Shown: in pieces, positions 7,514-17,744 of the stretch
Layout of the letters: every line of letters begins with the position of its first letter
Position numbering within the stretch: the first letter of the stretch is position 1
Assembly (NCBI RefSeq): GCF_947503375.1
Contig: NZ_CANNDQ010000003.1
Location: 1 to 64,000, forward strand
Reading direction: 5' to 3'
Source of the DNA: an uncultured Psychroserpens sp.
GTDB lineage: Bacteria > Bacteroidota > Bacteroidia > Flavobacteriales > Flavobacteriaceae
DNA length: 64,000 nt
The notes under the pieces: generated by a model
What the model saw: the letters and a program-made list of their open reading frames with translations, nothing else
What the model was told of the DNA's origin: nothing
Database searches by the model: none
Position numbers and translations under genes: made by a program

Positions 7514-9604
7514 ATGAAAACCAATATCAAACGCATTTTGGTGGTTTCTATATTTGGATTATTTACTCTTATTGGATGTAAAGATGAGCCAAAAGAAGAA
7601 ACTGCAATGATTGAAAAAACACCTGGAATTAATCTAGATTACATGGATAAGAACGTGGCTCCAGGCGATGATTTTTTTAGACATGTTAATGGTTCATGGC
7701 TAGATAATAATGAAATTCCAAGTGATAGAACTCGTTGGGGAAGCTTTGACGAGTTAGGGAAGAAAACCAATGAAGATGCACTAGCCATCTTAAAATCTGC
7801 TATGTCTGACAATAAAGATTTGAATACCATTGAAATACTTCCTGGTTCAGATCAAGAAAAAGCAGTAGAATTATTTAAAACGATAATGGATACTATCTCT
7901 AGAGATAAGTTGGGTGTAGATCCATTGAGACCATCTCTTGCAAAAATAGATGCCATAAAGAATATTGATGATTTACAAAATTACTTAACAGAGGCAACAC
8001 CTTACGGTGGAAGAAGCTTCTTTGCTGTAGGTGTTGGCTCACACCCTAAAAACAGTGATATAAATGCTGGATATTTAGTTAATGGTCAACTGGGATTAAG
8101 TAGAGATTATTATGTTGATCAAGATGAGAATACTAAAGAAAAACGAGAAAAGTATAGAGCTCATATTGCAAAAATGCTAAAATACATAGACTATTCTGAA
8201 GCCGACGCCGAAAGAACTGCAGATGAAATTTTAGCATTCGAGACAAGAATGGCTAAGCCTAGAATGACTAAAGAAGACTCAAGAGATGCTCGTAAACGCT
8301 ATAATCCAAAATCAATAGCAGATTTAAATGAAATGACGCCTGTTATTAATTGGGAAAATTACATTAAAGGATTAGGCGTTAAATCTATAGATACAATTAT
8401 TGTAAGTGATCCAGGTTATTTCAAAGCCCTAAACACCATATTAGAAGAGAACAATGTTGAAGCATGGAAAAATTACCTTAAGTGGAGCTTGTTAGATCGT
8501 ACAGCTGGTCAATTAAGTACAGAAATAGATAAGGTAAATTGGGAATTTTACGGCAAAGAATTAGTGGGTTCAAAAAAGCAAAGAGATAGAGAAGAACGTG
8601 CTTTAAGTACCATTAACGGAACTATTGGCGAAGCTTTGGGAAAACTTTATGTCGACGAAAAATTTCCACCTGAAGCAAAAGAAAAAGCTAAGCAAATGAT
8701 TGACAATATCATGTTGGCTTTCGAAAATAGAATAAAAGAGTTAGACTGGATGACACCAGAAACTAAAGATAAGGCTATTGAGAAACTCAAAAAGATGAAT
8801 GTTAAAATTGCTTATCCAGATCAGTGGAGAGATTATTCAGCACTTGAGATCAATGGTGTCGAAGATGGAGGTTCATATTATTCAAATATGAGAAATGTAT
8901 CAAAATGGAATTTTGATGATGGCCTAAATAAATTAGGAAAAGAAGTAGACAAGAGTGAGTGGCTTATGGCACCTCAAGTTGTTAATGCTTATTTTATGCC
9001 ACCATATAACGAAATTGTATTTCCTGCAGCAATCCTACAACCGCCTTTCTATAACCATGAAGCTGATGATGCTGTTAATTATGGTGGTATAGGCGCAGTG
9101 ATAGGTCACGAGATATCTCATTGTTTTGACGATTCTGGATCTAGATATGATGCTGACGGAAACTTAAACAACTGGTGGACAGATGAAGATTTGACTAAGT
9201 TTCAAGCTTTAGGGAAAAAACTTTCTGACCAATATAGTGCTGTTGAAGCTTTGCCCGAGACTAAGCTAAATGGTGATTTCACTTTAGGAGAAAACATAGG
9301 AGATTTAGGAGGAATAAATGCCGCATATGATGGACTTCAATTACATTTTGAAAAAAATGGAAGACCAGAAAATATTGATGGATATACACCTGAACAACGT
9401 TTATTCATGTCATGGGCTACAATTTGGAGAATCAAATACACCGAAGATGCTCTAAGAAACCAAATAAAAACCAATACACATTCACCTGGAATGTATCGTG
9501 CAGTTATGCCACTACAAAATGTTGATGCTTTTTACGAAGCGTTTAATATTAATGAAGGGGATAATATGTGGTTAGCTCCAGAAGAGCGTGTTAAAATTTG
9601 GTAG
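7514..9604 (+). CDS. M13-family zinc metallopeptidase lipoprotein (neprilysin/PepO-like)
   Basis: The 696-residue protein has a lipoprotein signal peptide with Cys22 (LFTLIGC), an M13 N-terminal domain (about 45-430) and the catalytic domain (about 480-696). The zinc site is complete: HEISH at 532-536 and ENIGD with Glu593, and the family C-terminal end VKIW is present. Length matches the 670-700 residues usual for bacterial members. It would cleave oligopeptides at the N-side of hydrophobic residues. Being lipidated, it sits in the periplasm or on the outer membrane, where it could trim peptides for uptake. A strong bidirectional terminator follows. Confidence 0.95.
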   Translation: MKTNIKRILVVSIFGLFTLIGCKDEPKEETAMIEKTPGINLDYMDKNVAPGDDFFRHVNGSWLDNNEIPSDRTRWGSFDELGKKTNEDALAILKSAMSDNKDLNTIEILPGSDQEKAVELFKTIMDTISRDKLGVDPLRPSLAKIDAIKNIDDLQNYLTEATPYGGRSFFAVGVGSHPKNSDINAGYLVNGQLGLSRDYYVDQDENTKEKREKYRAHIAKMLKYIDYSEADAERTADEILAFETRMAKPRMTKEDSRDARKRYNPKSIADLNEMTPVINWENYIKGLGVKSIDTIIVSDPGYFKALNTILEENNVEAWKNYLKWSLLDRTAGQLSTEIDKVNWEFYGKELVGSKKQRDREERALSTINGTIGEALGKLYVDEKFPPEAKEKAKQMIDNIMLAFENRIKELDWMTPETKDKAIEKLKKMNVKIAYPDQWRDYSALEINGVEDGGSYYSNMRNVSKWNFDDGLNKLGKEVDKSEWLMAPQVVNAYFMPPYNEIVFPAAILQPPFYNHEADDAVNYGGIGAVIGHEISHCFDDSGSRYDADGNLNNWWTDEDLTKFQALGKKLSDQYSAVEALPETKLNGDFTLGENIGDLGGINAAYDGLQLHFEKNGRPENIDGYTPEQRLFMSWATIWRIKYTEDALRNQIKTNTHSPGMYRAVMPLQNVDAFYEAFNINEGDNMWLAPEERVKIW

Positions 9605-9620
9605 TATCAATACTACAATA

Positions 9621-9655
9621 AAAAAAGCTGTTCTTGATAAAGAACAGCTTTTTTT
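9621..9655. terminator. Bidirectional rho-independent terminator
   Basis: A 14-bp perfect stem (9621-9634 with 9641-9654) with loop TGATAA has an A-run on the left and a T-run on the right. It serves the convergent M13 peptidase and HflX genes. A further 7-bp palindrome with a 2-base loop (9601-9616) covers the stop codon of the peptidase gene. Confidence 0.9.
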
Positions 9656-9658
9656 ATT

Positions 9659-10873
9659 CTAAAAATCTTCTTCCTCGTAATCGGGATACAAGAAATGATT
9701 GTAAGGAAAACGCGTAACATGAATTTCTCTAACCTCATCATAAACACGTTTTTTAAATGTATCTATATTTTTCTTGTTCAGTGCAGAAATAAATAATGCA
9801 TTGTTACCAACACGATGCATCCAAGTATTTTTCCATTCATCTAAGCTGTAATGTGCCGAGGTTTTTTCAGTAACCAGATCATCCTCATCTAAGGGCTCCG
9901 CTTTATAGACGTCAATTTTATTGAAAACCATAATAGTGGGTTTGTCTGAACTATCAATTTCACCTAAAATTTTGTTAACAGAATCAATATGCTCTTCAAA
10001 ATTTGGATGAGAAATATCCACCACATGTAGTAGTAGATCGGCTTCTCTGACTTCATCAAGAGTACTTTTGAAAGATTCTACTAATTGTGTAGGAAGTTTA
10101 CGAATAAAACCAACAGTGTCTGTTAGTAAAAAAGGTAAATTTTGAATAACCACTTTTCGTACTGTGGTATCTAATGTCGCAAATAATTTGTCTTCAGCAA
10201 AAACATCGCTTTTACTAATCACATTCATTAATGTAGATTTTCCAACATTAGTATAGCCAACTAAAGCTACACGAACCATTTTACCACGATTGCCTCGCTG
10301 AACAGCCATTTGCTTGTCAATAGCTTTAATTTTAGATTTAAGCAATGCTATTTTATCACGTACAATACGCCTGTCAGTTTCTATTTCAGTTTCACCAGGA
10401 CCACGCATGCCAATACCTCCTTTTTGCCGTTCTAAGTGAGTCCACATTCCTTTAAGTCTAGGTAGCAAATATTCACATTGTGCTAATTCTACTTGAGTTC
10501 TAGCATAACTGGTTTGTGCACGTTGTGCAAAAATATCAAGTATTAAATTCGTGCGATCTAAAACTTTACAATCTAAGATTTTGCTAATATTACGTTCTTG
10601 AGCTGCAGAGAGTTCATCATCAAAAATAGCAGTACCTACATCATGTTCTTTAATAAATTGTTGAACCTCTTCCATTTTACCCGAACCTATAAAGGTTTTA
10701 GGGTTTGGCATATCCATTTTTTGAGTAAAACGTTTTAAGACGTCTCCTCCAGCAGTATAAGTCAAAAACGCTAACTCATCTAAATATTCTTTAGAGCGTT
10801 CTTCATTTTGTTCTTTGGTTATTACACCAATAAGAACTGCTTTTTCAAGTGCACTATCTTTTTTTTCTATCAT
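9659..10873 (-). CDS. hflX: GTPase HflX, ribosome-splitting/rescue factor
   Basis: The 404-residue protein has the HflX N-terminal domain (about 10-185), including the Gly-rich segment KGGIGMRGPGETEIETDRR (151-169) specific to the family, then a G domain: P-loop GYTNVGKST (206-214), G3 DTVGF (252-256) and G4 NKID. Length fits the family. HflX binds the 50S subunit and splits stalled ribosomes under stress. It is a single-gene unit; a TAACTTTG -7 box lies about 16 bases upstream. It is convergent with the peptidase and shares its terminator. Confidence 0.96.
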   Translation of the reverse strand: MIEKKDSALEKAVLIGVITKEQNEERSKEYLDELAFLTYTAGGDVLKRFTQKMDMPNPKTFIGSGKMEEVQQFIKEHDVGTAIFDDELSAAQERNISKILDCKVLDRTNLILDIFAQRAQTSYARTQVELAQCEYLLPRLKGMWTHLERQKGGIGMRGPGETEIETDRRIVRDKIALLKSKIKAIDKQMAVQRGNRGKMVRVALVGYTNVGKSTLMNVISKSDVFAEDKLFATLDTTVRKVVIQNLPFLLTDTVGFIRKLPTQLVESFKSTLDEVREADLLLHVVDISHPNFEEHIDSVNKILGEIDSSDKPTIMVFNKIDVYKAEPLDEDDLVTEKTSAHYSLDEWKNTWMHRVGNNALFISALNKKNIDTFKKRVYDEVREIHVTRFPYNHFLYPDYEEEDF

Positions 10874-10888
10874 AAATTAAAATATCTA

Positions 10889-10896
10889 CAAAGTTA
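10889..10896 (-). promoter_or_regulatory. -7 box upstream of hflX
   Basis: The minus strand reads TAACTTTG, an exact TAnnTTTG match, ending 16 bases before the start codon, so the leader would be short. No clear -33 element is seen. Confidence 0.4.
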
Positions 10897-10943
10897 CATA
10901 ATTGAACTTATGTCGATTGTATTTTAAAACTTAAATTTGTGAG

Positions 10944-11906
10944 GTGGAAAAACAAGAGAAAAAAGAAGATCTTTATACAGTAGCTTTTTATAATCTCGAA
11001 AATCTTTTTGATGTTTCAGATAATAAGAGAACACATGATAATGATTTTTTACCGTATTCTGAAAAACGTTGGACCAAAAAACGTTACGAAAGAAAATGTT
11101 ACAAATTAAGTGAAGTTATTTCAAAAATTGGGCGTAATAAAACCAAAAAACCACCTACGCTCATCGGTGTTGCTGAAGCTGAAAACAAAAGAGTTTTAAA
11201 AGACTTAATTGCTACAAAATATTTAAGCACATATAACTATGGCATAGTGCATTATGATTCTAAAGATGAAAGAGGTATTGATGTTGGTTTTTTATATGAT
11301 AAAGATGAATTCAAATTAGAAACATCAGAGACATTTTCGGTATATATTGAAAAGGAACCAGGTATTCAGGACTATACCAGAGATATTTTATTAATATCTG
11401 GACTACTTGATAATGAGCGCGTACATTGTATTGTTAATCATTGGCCATCACGTCGTGAAGGTGTAGAAATCTCTTCTGTTAAACGAATAGCAGCAGCAAA
11501 AAAAGTAATCTCTATTATAGAAGACTTAAAAAAAACTGAGTCTCAACCAAAAATAATTGTATTAGGAGATTTTAATGATAATCCTAATAATAAGAGTGTT
11601 AAATATCTTTCACAAAGCACATCACTTTTTAATCCAATGGAAACATTATTCTCTTATTCTAGGGGAAGTCAAAATCATAATTTCAGGTGGAATTTATTTG
11701 ATCAAATTTTATTTACAACTAATTTTTTTGAAACTCGACCTAAAAGACTAAAATTCGAAAGCGCTAATATTTTTGATGAAAAGTTTTTAACACAATACAA
11801 AGGGAAATTTAAAGGTCAGCCTTTTAGAACATTTGTTGGTAGAAAATATAAAGGAGGTTTTAGTGATCATTTTCCTGTTTATATGTTATTAAGTAAGTCA
11901 AAATAA
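10944..11906 (+). CDS. Endonuclease/exonuclease/phosphatase (EEP) family protein, cytoplasmic form
   Basis: The 320-residue protein carries the EEP catalytic motifs: FYNLENLFDV near the N-terminus, GVAEAEN (metal-binding Glu), NHWPSR (catalytic His), LGDFNDNP and a final SDHFPVY. It belongs to the DNase I-like metal-dependent phosphodiesterase superfamily; the substrate may be nucleic acid, nucleotide or lipid phosphate. No signal peptide is visible. The only reasonable start is GTG at 10944, and a TAAATTTG box at 10932-10939 is so close that the mRNA may be leaderless. A secreted paralogue with the same motif set lies at 30368-31438. Confidence 0.85.
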   Translation: MEKQEKKEDLYTVAFYNLENLFDVSDNKRTHDNDFLPYSEKRWTKKRYERKCYKLSEVISKIGRNKTKKPPTLIGVAEAENKRVLKDLIATKYLSTYNYGIVHYDSKDERGIDVGFLYDKDEFKLETSETFSVYIEKEPGIQDYTRDILLISGLLDNERVHCIVNHWPSRREGVEISSVKRIAAAKKVISIIEDLKKTESQPKIIVLGDFNDNPNNKSVKYLSQSTSLFNPMETLFSYSRGSQNHNFRWNLFDQILFTTNFFETRPKRLKFESANIFDEKFLTQYKGKFKGQPFRTFVGRKYKGGFSDHFPVYMLLSKSK

Positions 11907-11965
11907 TAGGCAAAATCTTTTTGTCGATAAAAACTGCATTTTATCTATTATAACATTGTTAAGGC

Positions 11966-11994
11966 TTTGTTAACTGGCATTTTTTTTATCTTCG
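11966..11994 (+). promoter_or_regulatory. Candidate promoter of the adhesin island
   Basis: TTTG (11966-11969), a 17-base spacer and TATCTTCG (11987-11994) match the flavobacterial -33/-7 pattern with one mismatch in the -7 box. The leader to the ATG at 12117 would be about 115 bases and contains a hairpin with 8-bp arms (12043-12050 and 12062-12069), which may affect translation or stability. Confidence 0.45.
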
Positions 11995-12116
11995 GATACT
12001 TGAATTGCCCCTATTCATATATTATTGAACAACCTTGATGACTTAGGCTTGGTTTTAGATTAAGCCTAAAGTGTTTAACATCAATAAATTATATATCAAT
12101 TAATAGTATATCACAA

Positions 12117-15100
12117 ATGAAAAAGATTACGTTATCACTAGCATTGCTTTTTGTATTTTCAATTTGGCATGCCAATGCACAGATTACATCCTATCCTTAT
12201 TTTGAAGACTTTGAATCAGGAGATGGAGGATGGATAGTCGATAATCCAGCAAATGGGTCTTGGGAACTTGGAGTTCCAGCAAATACCATTATCAATAGTG
12301 CAGACTCTGGCACTAACGCTTGGGTTACAAACCTAACAGGAAATTACAATACTAATGAATCTGCAGCTGTAGTAAGTCCTGTTTTTGATTTTACAGGTAT
12401 AAGCGCACCGTCTATTGAATTTAGCATATGGTGGAATGCAGAGTTTAGTTGGGACGGAATGGTGCTTCAATCGTCGATAGATGGTGGAGGTTCTTGGCAA
12501 AATGTAGGTGACTTAGGAGACCCTAATAATTGGTTCAATGATGGGTCAATTGGAGGTGATCCAGGAGGACAAGAAATAGGATGGACTGGTAGAGAAGCCG
12601 TAACAAATAATGGCTCTAATGGATGGGTAGTTGCTCGCCATGCTTTGGAAGGTCTTGGTGGAGAATCTAACGTTATATTGAGATTCGCTTTTGGTTCAGA
12701 TGGTAGTGTTCAAGATGAAGGTATTGGATTTGATTCAGTAAATATTTTTGATGTGTCTTGTCCAGAACCATTTGATGTAATTGTTGACAATATAACAGAT
12801 ACCACCGCAGATATTAATTGGACCGCTTCAGGTTCTGAAACTAATTGGGAAATTGTTGTGCAAACTGCAGGGACTGGAGTCCCTACTGGATCAGGTACAG
12901 CAACAATGAATAACCCATATACAGCAATGGGCTTATCTGCTGTAACTGATTATGAAGTCTATTTAAGAGCAGACTGTGGCTCAGAATTTAGTAGTTGGGT
13001 TGGACCAATTAATTTTCAAAGTGCTTGTGGTGTTTTTGTGCCAGACTATTTGGAACAATTTGATACAATTATTCCTAACTGTTGGGATGAAGCAGATGAT
13101 GGAGATGCAACAACTGGACCTTTGAATCTTGGAGGAGGTCTATGGGGCAATGATGGATTTTTAAATAATGGATTTACAGGAGCTTACAAAATAAACTTAT
13201 ATCAAGGAGGCGTAAGAAATGATTGGATTTTATCTCCTCAATTTGATTTAACAGGAGGGCCTTTTCAAGTAGACTTTGATTTTGGGATCATGCAATTTGC
13301 AAGTTCTACTAATGCAGGAACACTTGGATCTGATGATACCGTACAATTATTAATGACAACAGATAATGGTGGTTCATGGATAACTTTAATAACCTTTGAT
13401 AACACATCTGTGGTACCTGCAACAGGTACTCAAGTGGTATTCGATTTAACACCATACAGCGGTCAAACAGTTAGGTTTGGTATATTAGGATCTGAAGGAA
13501 CTGTAGACGATCCTGAAGATAACGATGTATTCGTTGATAATTTTAGAGTAAGAAACATACCAACATGTCAAGAGCCTTCTGGTATTACAATTGATGGTTT
13601 CACAGATACTACTGCAAATATTAGTTGGACTCCAGGAGGAGCAGAAACGAGTTGGGAAGTTGCAGTTCAACCAGTAGGTACAGGAGTTCCTGCAGGCGCA
13701 GGAGACCCAACAACAAACAATCCATATTCAGCATCAGGTTTAACTGCGATAACAGACTATGAAGTTTGGGTAAGAGCAGACTGTGGCACAAATGGTTTAA
13801 GTAGTTGGATTGGGCCTGTAAACTTTACTACTGCTTGTAGTGTGTTTGTGCCTGAATATCTTGAAACTTTTGGAACCATTATACCTGATTGTTGGGATGA
13901 AGCAGATGATGGAGATGCAACAACTGGACCTTTAAATCTTGGAGGAGGTCTATGGGGCAATGATGGATTTTTAAATGATGGTTTTACTGGAGCCTACAAG
14001 ATAAACTTATATCAAGGAGGGGTAAGAAGTGATTGGATTTTATCTCCATATTTTGACTTAACAGGAGGACCTTTTCAAGTAGATTTTGATTTTGGAATCA
14101 TGCAATTTGCAAGTTCTACTACAGCAGGAACACTTGGATCTGATGATACCGTACAATTATTAATGACAACAGATAATGGTGGTTCATGGATAACTTTAAT
14201 AACATTTGATAACACATCTGTGGTACCTGCAACAGGTACTCAAGTGGTATTTGATTTAACACCATATAGCGGTCAAACGGTTAGGTTTGGTATATTAGGA
14301 TCTGAAGGAACTGTAGACGATCCTGAAGATAACGATGTATTCGTTGATAATTTTAGAGTAAGAAACATACCAACATGCCCAGAACCTAATGGGTTATCTA
14401 TTGATGGTTTCTCTGATACCACTGCTGATATTAGTTGGACTCCAGGAGGTGCAGAAACGAGTTGGGAAGTAGTTATTCAACCAGCAGGAACAGGACTTCC
14501 TACTGGTGCTGGAGACCCTACAACAAATAACCCTTATTCAGCATCAGGTTTAACAGCTAGTACAGACTATGAGGTTTGGGTAAGAGCAGATTGTGGCGCT
14601 AGTGGCTTAAGTAGTTGGGTTGGACCAGTTCCGTTCACTACATTCAGTACACCACCACCACCACCAGTTGGAGTTACATGTACGTCTGGAAGTTCTTCTT
14701 TTATTTTTACAGCAGAATTTGATGCATTTGATGGATGGACAGGAGATTTAACAAATACAAATGAGGATGGTTCTTGGGAAATTCCTGGCGATTCGGGTTC
14801 TGGAGGCACAGGACCAGATGTAGCATTTAGTGGTGCAAATTATATGAACTATGAAGCTTCTGGAGGCACGACAGATACTGCTTCTGCAGTGACTCCTGCG
14901 ATAGATTTAACTCCTGCAGTAGATGGCGCTGAATTATCGTTCTATATGCATGCCTATGGCGAAGATATGGGAATTATGAATGTAGGAGTAGGTAATGATC
15001 CAACAGGACCATTCACGACTGTATTTACTTGGGATGGAGAATTCCAAACAGGAGGAGATCAACCATGGATACCAATAGGAGTCAATTTAGACACCTATCT

Positions 15101-17711
15101 TGGTCAAGTTATCTACATAGAATTTAGCCATACAGGTACTGGAGATTTCGAAGGAGACATGTCTATAGATTTAGTTAGAGTAGAAACATGTGGGTCTTTC
15201 TGTATTGCTCCTAGTAGCATATTTACATCTAATGTAACACAAACGACTGCTGATATTGATTGGACAGCGAATAGTGGTGAGACAGCTTGGGAATATGTTG
15301 TTGTACCTGCAGGTACAGGTGAACCAACAGGATCAGGTAACCCCGTAACATCTACATCAATAACAGAAACTGGCTTAGATGGAGGAACAGAATATGAGAT
15401 ATGGGTTAGAGCCGATTGTGGAGGTGGTACGTTTAGTTTGTGGTCAGGACCAATTCCTTTCTTCACTGCACCAGTAAATAATGATCCTTGCTCAGCAATT
15501 ACGGCTGTGGTAAATACTGATGATACATGTGATCTTACTACATTTGGAACGATTTTACAAGCGACTCCATCTGGCGTTCCTAGTGGTTCGTGTACAGGAA
15601 ATCCAGATGACGATGTTTGGTTTCAGTTTGTAGCTACAAACGAAGTTCACTTACTATCTTTAATCAATATAGCAGGAGGAACATTCAATATTGATCACGC
15701 ATTATATGAAGGAACAGATTGTAATAACCTAGTTGAGTTAGATTGTTCTGACGGAGATGCTAGTGTAACTCCTCAATTAGTAATTGGGAATACATATTAC
15801 ATTAGAGTGTTCTCTGGAGGGAGTGATGATGAAACAAGTACTTTTGATCTCTGTATTAGAGATGCACCAACAAACATTATATGCGAAAATGCAGAAAACT
15901 TCTGCCCTGATGCTGGAGGAGGATTGTCAAACCCTAACATTATAGGAATCCCAGACAATAATGATTTAGCGTGTTTAGGGACAGCACCAAACCCAACCTG
16001 GAATATCATTCAAATTGGAGATCCTGGTTTAATCGAAATAGAAATCAATCAAGAAGATGATGCTGGAAATGGATTAGATGTTGATTTTGTGCTATGGGGA
16101 CCATTCGACTCAGTTGCACAAGCATGTACTGAAATTGTATTTGAAGACTGTCCTAGTTGTCCTAATAATACAACTAATCCAGACTTTTACCCTTTTGGTA
16201 ACATAGTAGATTGCAGTTATTCTGCAGCAGCTGTAGAAAATTTGACAATTGATAATGCACTTGAAGGCGAAATCTATTTATTACTTGTGACCAACTTCTC
16301 TGATGATCCAGGTACAATATCGATTAGTCAAACTAACGATACTGGTGGTGCAGGTAATGGTAATGTTACTGCAGATATTACGGTTGATTTAGGACCAGAT
16401 CAAGAACTTTGTGGTTTCCCTTCTTATGAAATTATTGCAGATTCACCTTTTGCAGATCGTGCAGAATGGTATTGTGATGGGTTTATTATTGATGGTGAAA
16501 CAGACCTTAGTTTAGTAGTTACAGAATCTTGTACATACACTGTAATTGTTTATGACGATCAATGTAATGCTCAAGCTCAAGACTCAGTTACCATAACTTT
16601 TGGAATAGAACCAACTGCTAACCCAGTTGCCGATATGGTAACATGTGATGATGCGTCAGGAGATGAAATTGAAGATTTTGATTTAGAGTCGCAAACAGCT
16701 ACTATATTAGGAGGGCAAGATCCAGCTGAATTTAATGTAACATATCACTTAAGTTTAAGTGATGCGCAATTAGGCACAGGCGCACTTACTTCACCTCATA
16801 CTAATGGTAGTAATCCAGAAACAATTTATGTTAGAGTTGAAAATGTTGGCGCAACGTTTTGTACTGCCACTACATCCACCTTTGATTTAATTATCTCTGG
16901 ACCAACTCCTACAGCAACTACTGTCACTTATGAAGAATGTGATGACGACTTTGATGGCTTTACTGATTTTGATTTGGCTTCGCAAGATGCGAATGTTCTT
17001 AATGGTCAAAGTGCTACTGACTTTACTGTGACCTATTATGAAACTCAAGCAGATGCAGATGCTGGAACGGGAGCAATTGATACTTCTTTACTATACAATA
17101 GTGATACACGAACAGTCTTTGTAAGAGTAGAAAGTAATGTTGCTTTTGATTGTTTCTCAACTACTACTATGGCGTTAGTGGTAAAACCATTACCTGACAC
17201 ATCATTTACTACAGATTTTGATTATGAAGTATGTCCAAATGCAACAGTGCCAGTTTTAATTACGGCTACTGCAAACAACTATTCTGAATCAGAAGTTAAC
17301 ATTGTGTGGTATCAAGATGGTGGAATTATAGCTGGTGAGAATAGCTTAACATTGCCAGTACTTGAGGCTGGATTCTATGAAATAGAAGTTACTTTTAATG
17401 ATGGGACTATGTGCTCTAGTATAGCAGGTCAAACAATCATTGAATTAGAAAGCTGTGTCATTCCTCAAGGAATATCACCTAATGGAGATGGTATGAATGA
17501 TACCTTCGATTTAAGTAGTTATGACGTTAGTAAGCTTGAAATATTCAATAGGAATGGTACTTTGGTATATTCTAAAAACGATTATACTAACGAATGGCAT
17601 GGACAAACAAGTGATGGCGAAGAGTTACCAGTAGGCACGTATTTCTATACTATGGAATATGAAAATGGTAAACGAAGAAGTGCTTGGATTTATATTCAGC
17701 GTTTAAACTAA
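12117..17711 (+). CDS. Giant modular adhesin with type B (gliding-motility-associated) T9SS sorting domain
   Basis: The 1864-residue protein starts with a signal peptide (MKKITLSLALLFVFSIWHANAQ). Modules in order: MAM/choice-of-anchor J-like domain (about 28-215), fibronectin III (about 217-302), two near-identical 270-residue units each made of a jelly-roll-like domain plus FN3 (304-573 and 574-843), a short Pro linker, another anchor J-like domain with FN3 (about 860-1118), a PPC-like domain (about 1122-1245), a further Cys-rich domain, SprB-like repeats with FDLESQ/FDLASQ motifs, and the type B C-terminal domain (1780-1864, CVIPQGISPNGDG). Type B cargo typically needs a PorP/SprF partner, and one follows 110 bases downstream. 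Likely roles are surface adhesion, gliding or biofilm formation; ligand unknown. Confidence 0.92.
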   Translation: MKKITLSLALLFVFSIWHANAQITSYPYFEDFESGDGGWIVDNPANGSWELGVPANTIINSADSGTNAWVTNLTGNYNTNESAAVVSPVFDFTGISAPSIEFSIWWNAEFSWDGMVLQSSIDGGGSWQNVGDLGDPNNWFNDGSIGGDPGGQEIGWTGREAVTNNGSNGWVVARHALEGLGGESNVILRFAFGSDGSVQDEGIGFDSVNIFDVSCPEPFDVIVDNITDTTADINWTASGSETNWEIVVQTAGTGVPTGSGTATMNNPYTAMGLSAVTDYEVYLRADCGSEFSSWVGPINFQSACGVFVPDYLEQFDTIIPNCWDEADDGDATTGPLNLGGGLWGNDGFLNNGFTGAYKINLYQGGVRNDWILSPQFDLTGGPFQVDFDFGIMQFASSTNAGTLGSDDTVQLLMTTDNGGSWITLITFDNTSVVPATGTQVVFDLTPYSGQTVRFGILGSEGTVDDPEDNDVFVDNFRVRNIPTCQEPSGITIDGFTDTTANISWTPGGAETSWEVAVQPVGTGVPAGAGDPTTNNPYSASGLTAITDYEVWVRADCGTNGLSSWIGPVNFTTACSVFVPEYLETFGTIIPDCWDEADDGDATTGPLNLGGGLWGNDGFLNDGFTGAYKINLYQGGVRSDWILSPYFDLTGGPFQVDFDFGIMQFASSTTAGTLGSDDTVQLLMTTDNGGSWITLITFDNTSVVPATGTQVVFDLTPYSGQTVRFGILGSEGTVDDPEDNDVFVDNFRVRNIPTCPEPNGLSIDGFSDTTADISWTPGGAETSWEVVIQPAGTGLPTGAGDPTTNNPYSASGLTASTDYEVWVRADCGASGLSSWVGPVPFTTFSTPPPPPVGVTCTSGSSSFIFTAEFDAFDGWTGDLTNTNEDGSWEIPGDSGSGGTGPDVAFSGANYMNYEASGGTTDTASAVTPAIDLTPAVDGAELSFYMHAYGEDMGIMNVGVGNDPTGPFTTVFTWDGEFQTGGDQPWIPIGVNLDTYLGQVIYIEFSHTGTGDFEGDMSIDLVRVETCGSFCIAPSSIFTSNVTQTTADIDWTANSGETAWEYVVVPAGTGEPTGSGNPVTSTSITETGLDGGTEYEIWVRADCGGGTFSLWSGPIPFFTAPVNNDPCSAITAVVNTDDTCDLTTFGTILQATPSGVPSGSCTGNPDDDVWFQFVATNEVHLLSLINIAGGTFNIDHALYEGTDCNNLVELDCSDGDASVTPQLVIGNTYYIRVFSGGSDDETSTFDLCIRDAPTNIICENAENFCPDAGGGLSNPNIIGIPDNNDLACLGTAPNPTWNIIQIGDPGLIEIEINQEDDAGNGLDVDFVLWGPFDSVAQACTEIVFEDCPSCPNNTTNPDFYPFGNIVDCSYSAAAVENLTIDNALEGEIYLLLVTNFSDDPGTISISQTNDTGGAGNGNVTADITVDLGPDQELCGFPSYEIIADSPFADRAEWYCDGFIIDGETDLSLVVTESCTYTVIVYDDQCNAQAQDSVTITFGIEPTANPVADMVTCDDASGDEIEDFDLESQTATILGGQDPAEFNVTYHLSLSDAQLGTGALTSPHTNGSNPETIYVRVENVGATFCTATTSTFDLIISGPTPTATTVTYEECDDDFDGFTDFDLASQDANVLNGQSATDFTVTYYETQADADAGTGAIDTSLLYNSDTRTVFVRVESNVAFDCFSTTTMALVVKPLPDTSFTTDFDYEVCPNATVPVLITATANNYSESEVNIVWYQDGGIIAGENSLTLPVLEAGFYEIEVTFNDGTMCSSIAGQTIIELESCVIPQGISPNGDGMNDTFDLSSYDVSKLEIFNRNGTLVYSKNDYTNEWHGQTSDGEELPVGTYFYTMEYENGKRRSAWIYIQRLN
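13026..14645 (+). repeat. 810-bp in-frame tandem duplication in the adhesin gene
   Basis: Copies at 13026-13835 and 13836-14645 are exactly 810 bp (270 codons) each, in register. Many stretches are identical at the DNA level including third positions, for example about 13380-13570 against 14190-14380, while others differ. This indicates recent duplication or gene conversion, and the copy number may vary between strains. Confidence 0.9.
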
Positions 17712-17744
17712 AATCAACTATTCAACCAATTAATATGAGTTTAT

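Noticed and set aside
13026..14645. Tandem repeat as a likely assembly artefact
   Set aside because: The copies carry many scattered differences, so they are not a simple read-duplication error, though copy number still needs long reads.
14652..14669. CCA trinucleotide run as a phase-variable repeat
   Set aside because: Only about five copies encoding a Pro linker; changes in length would stay in frame.
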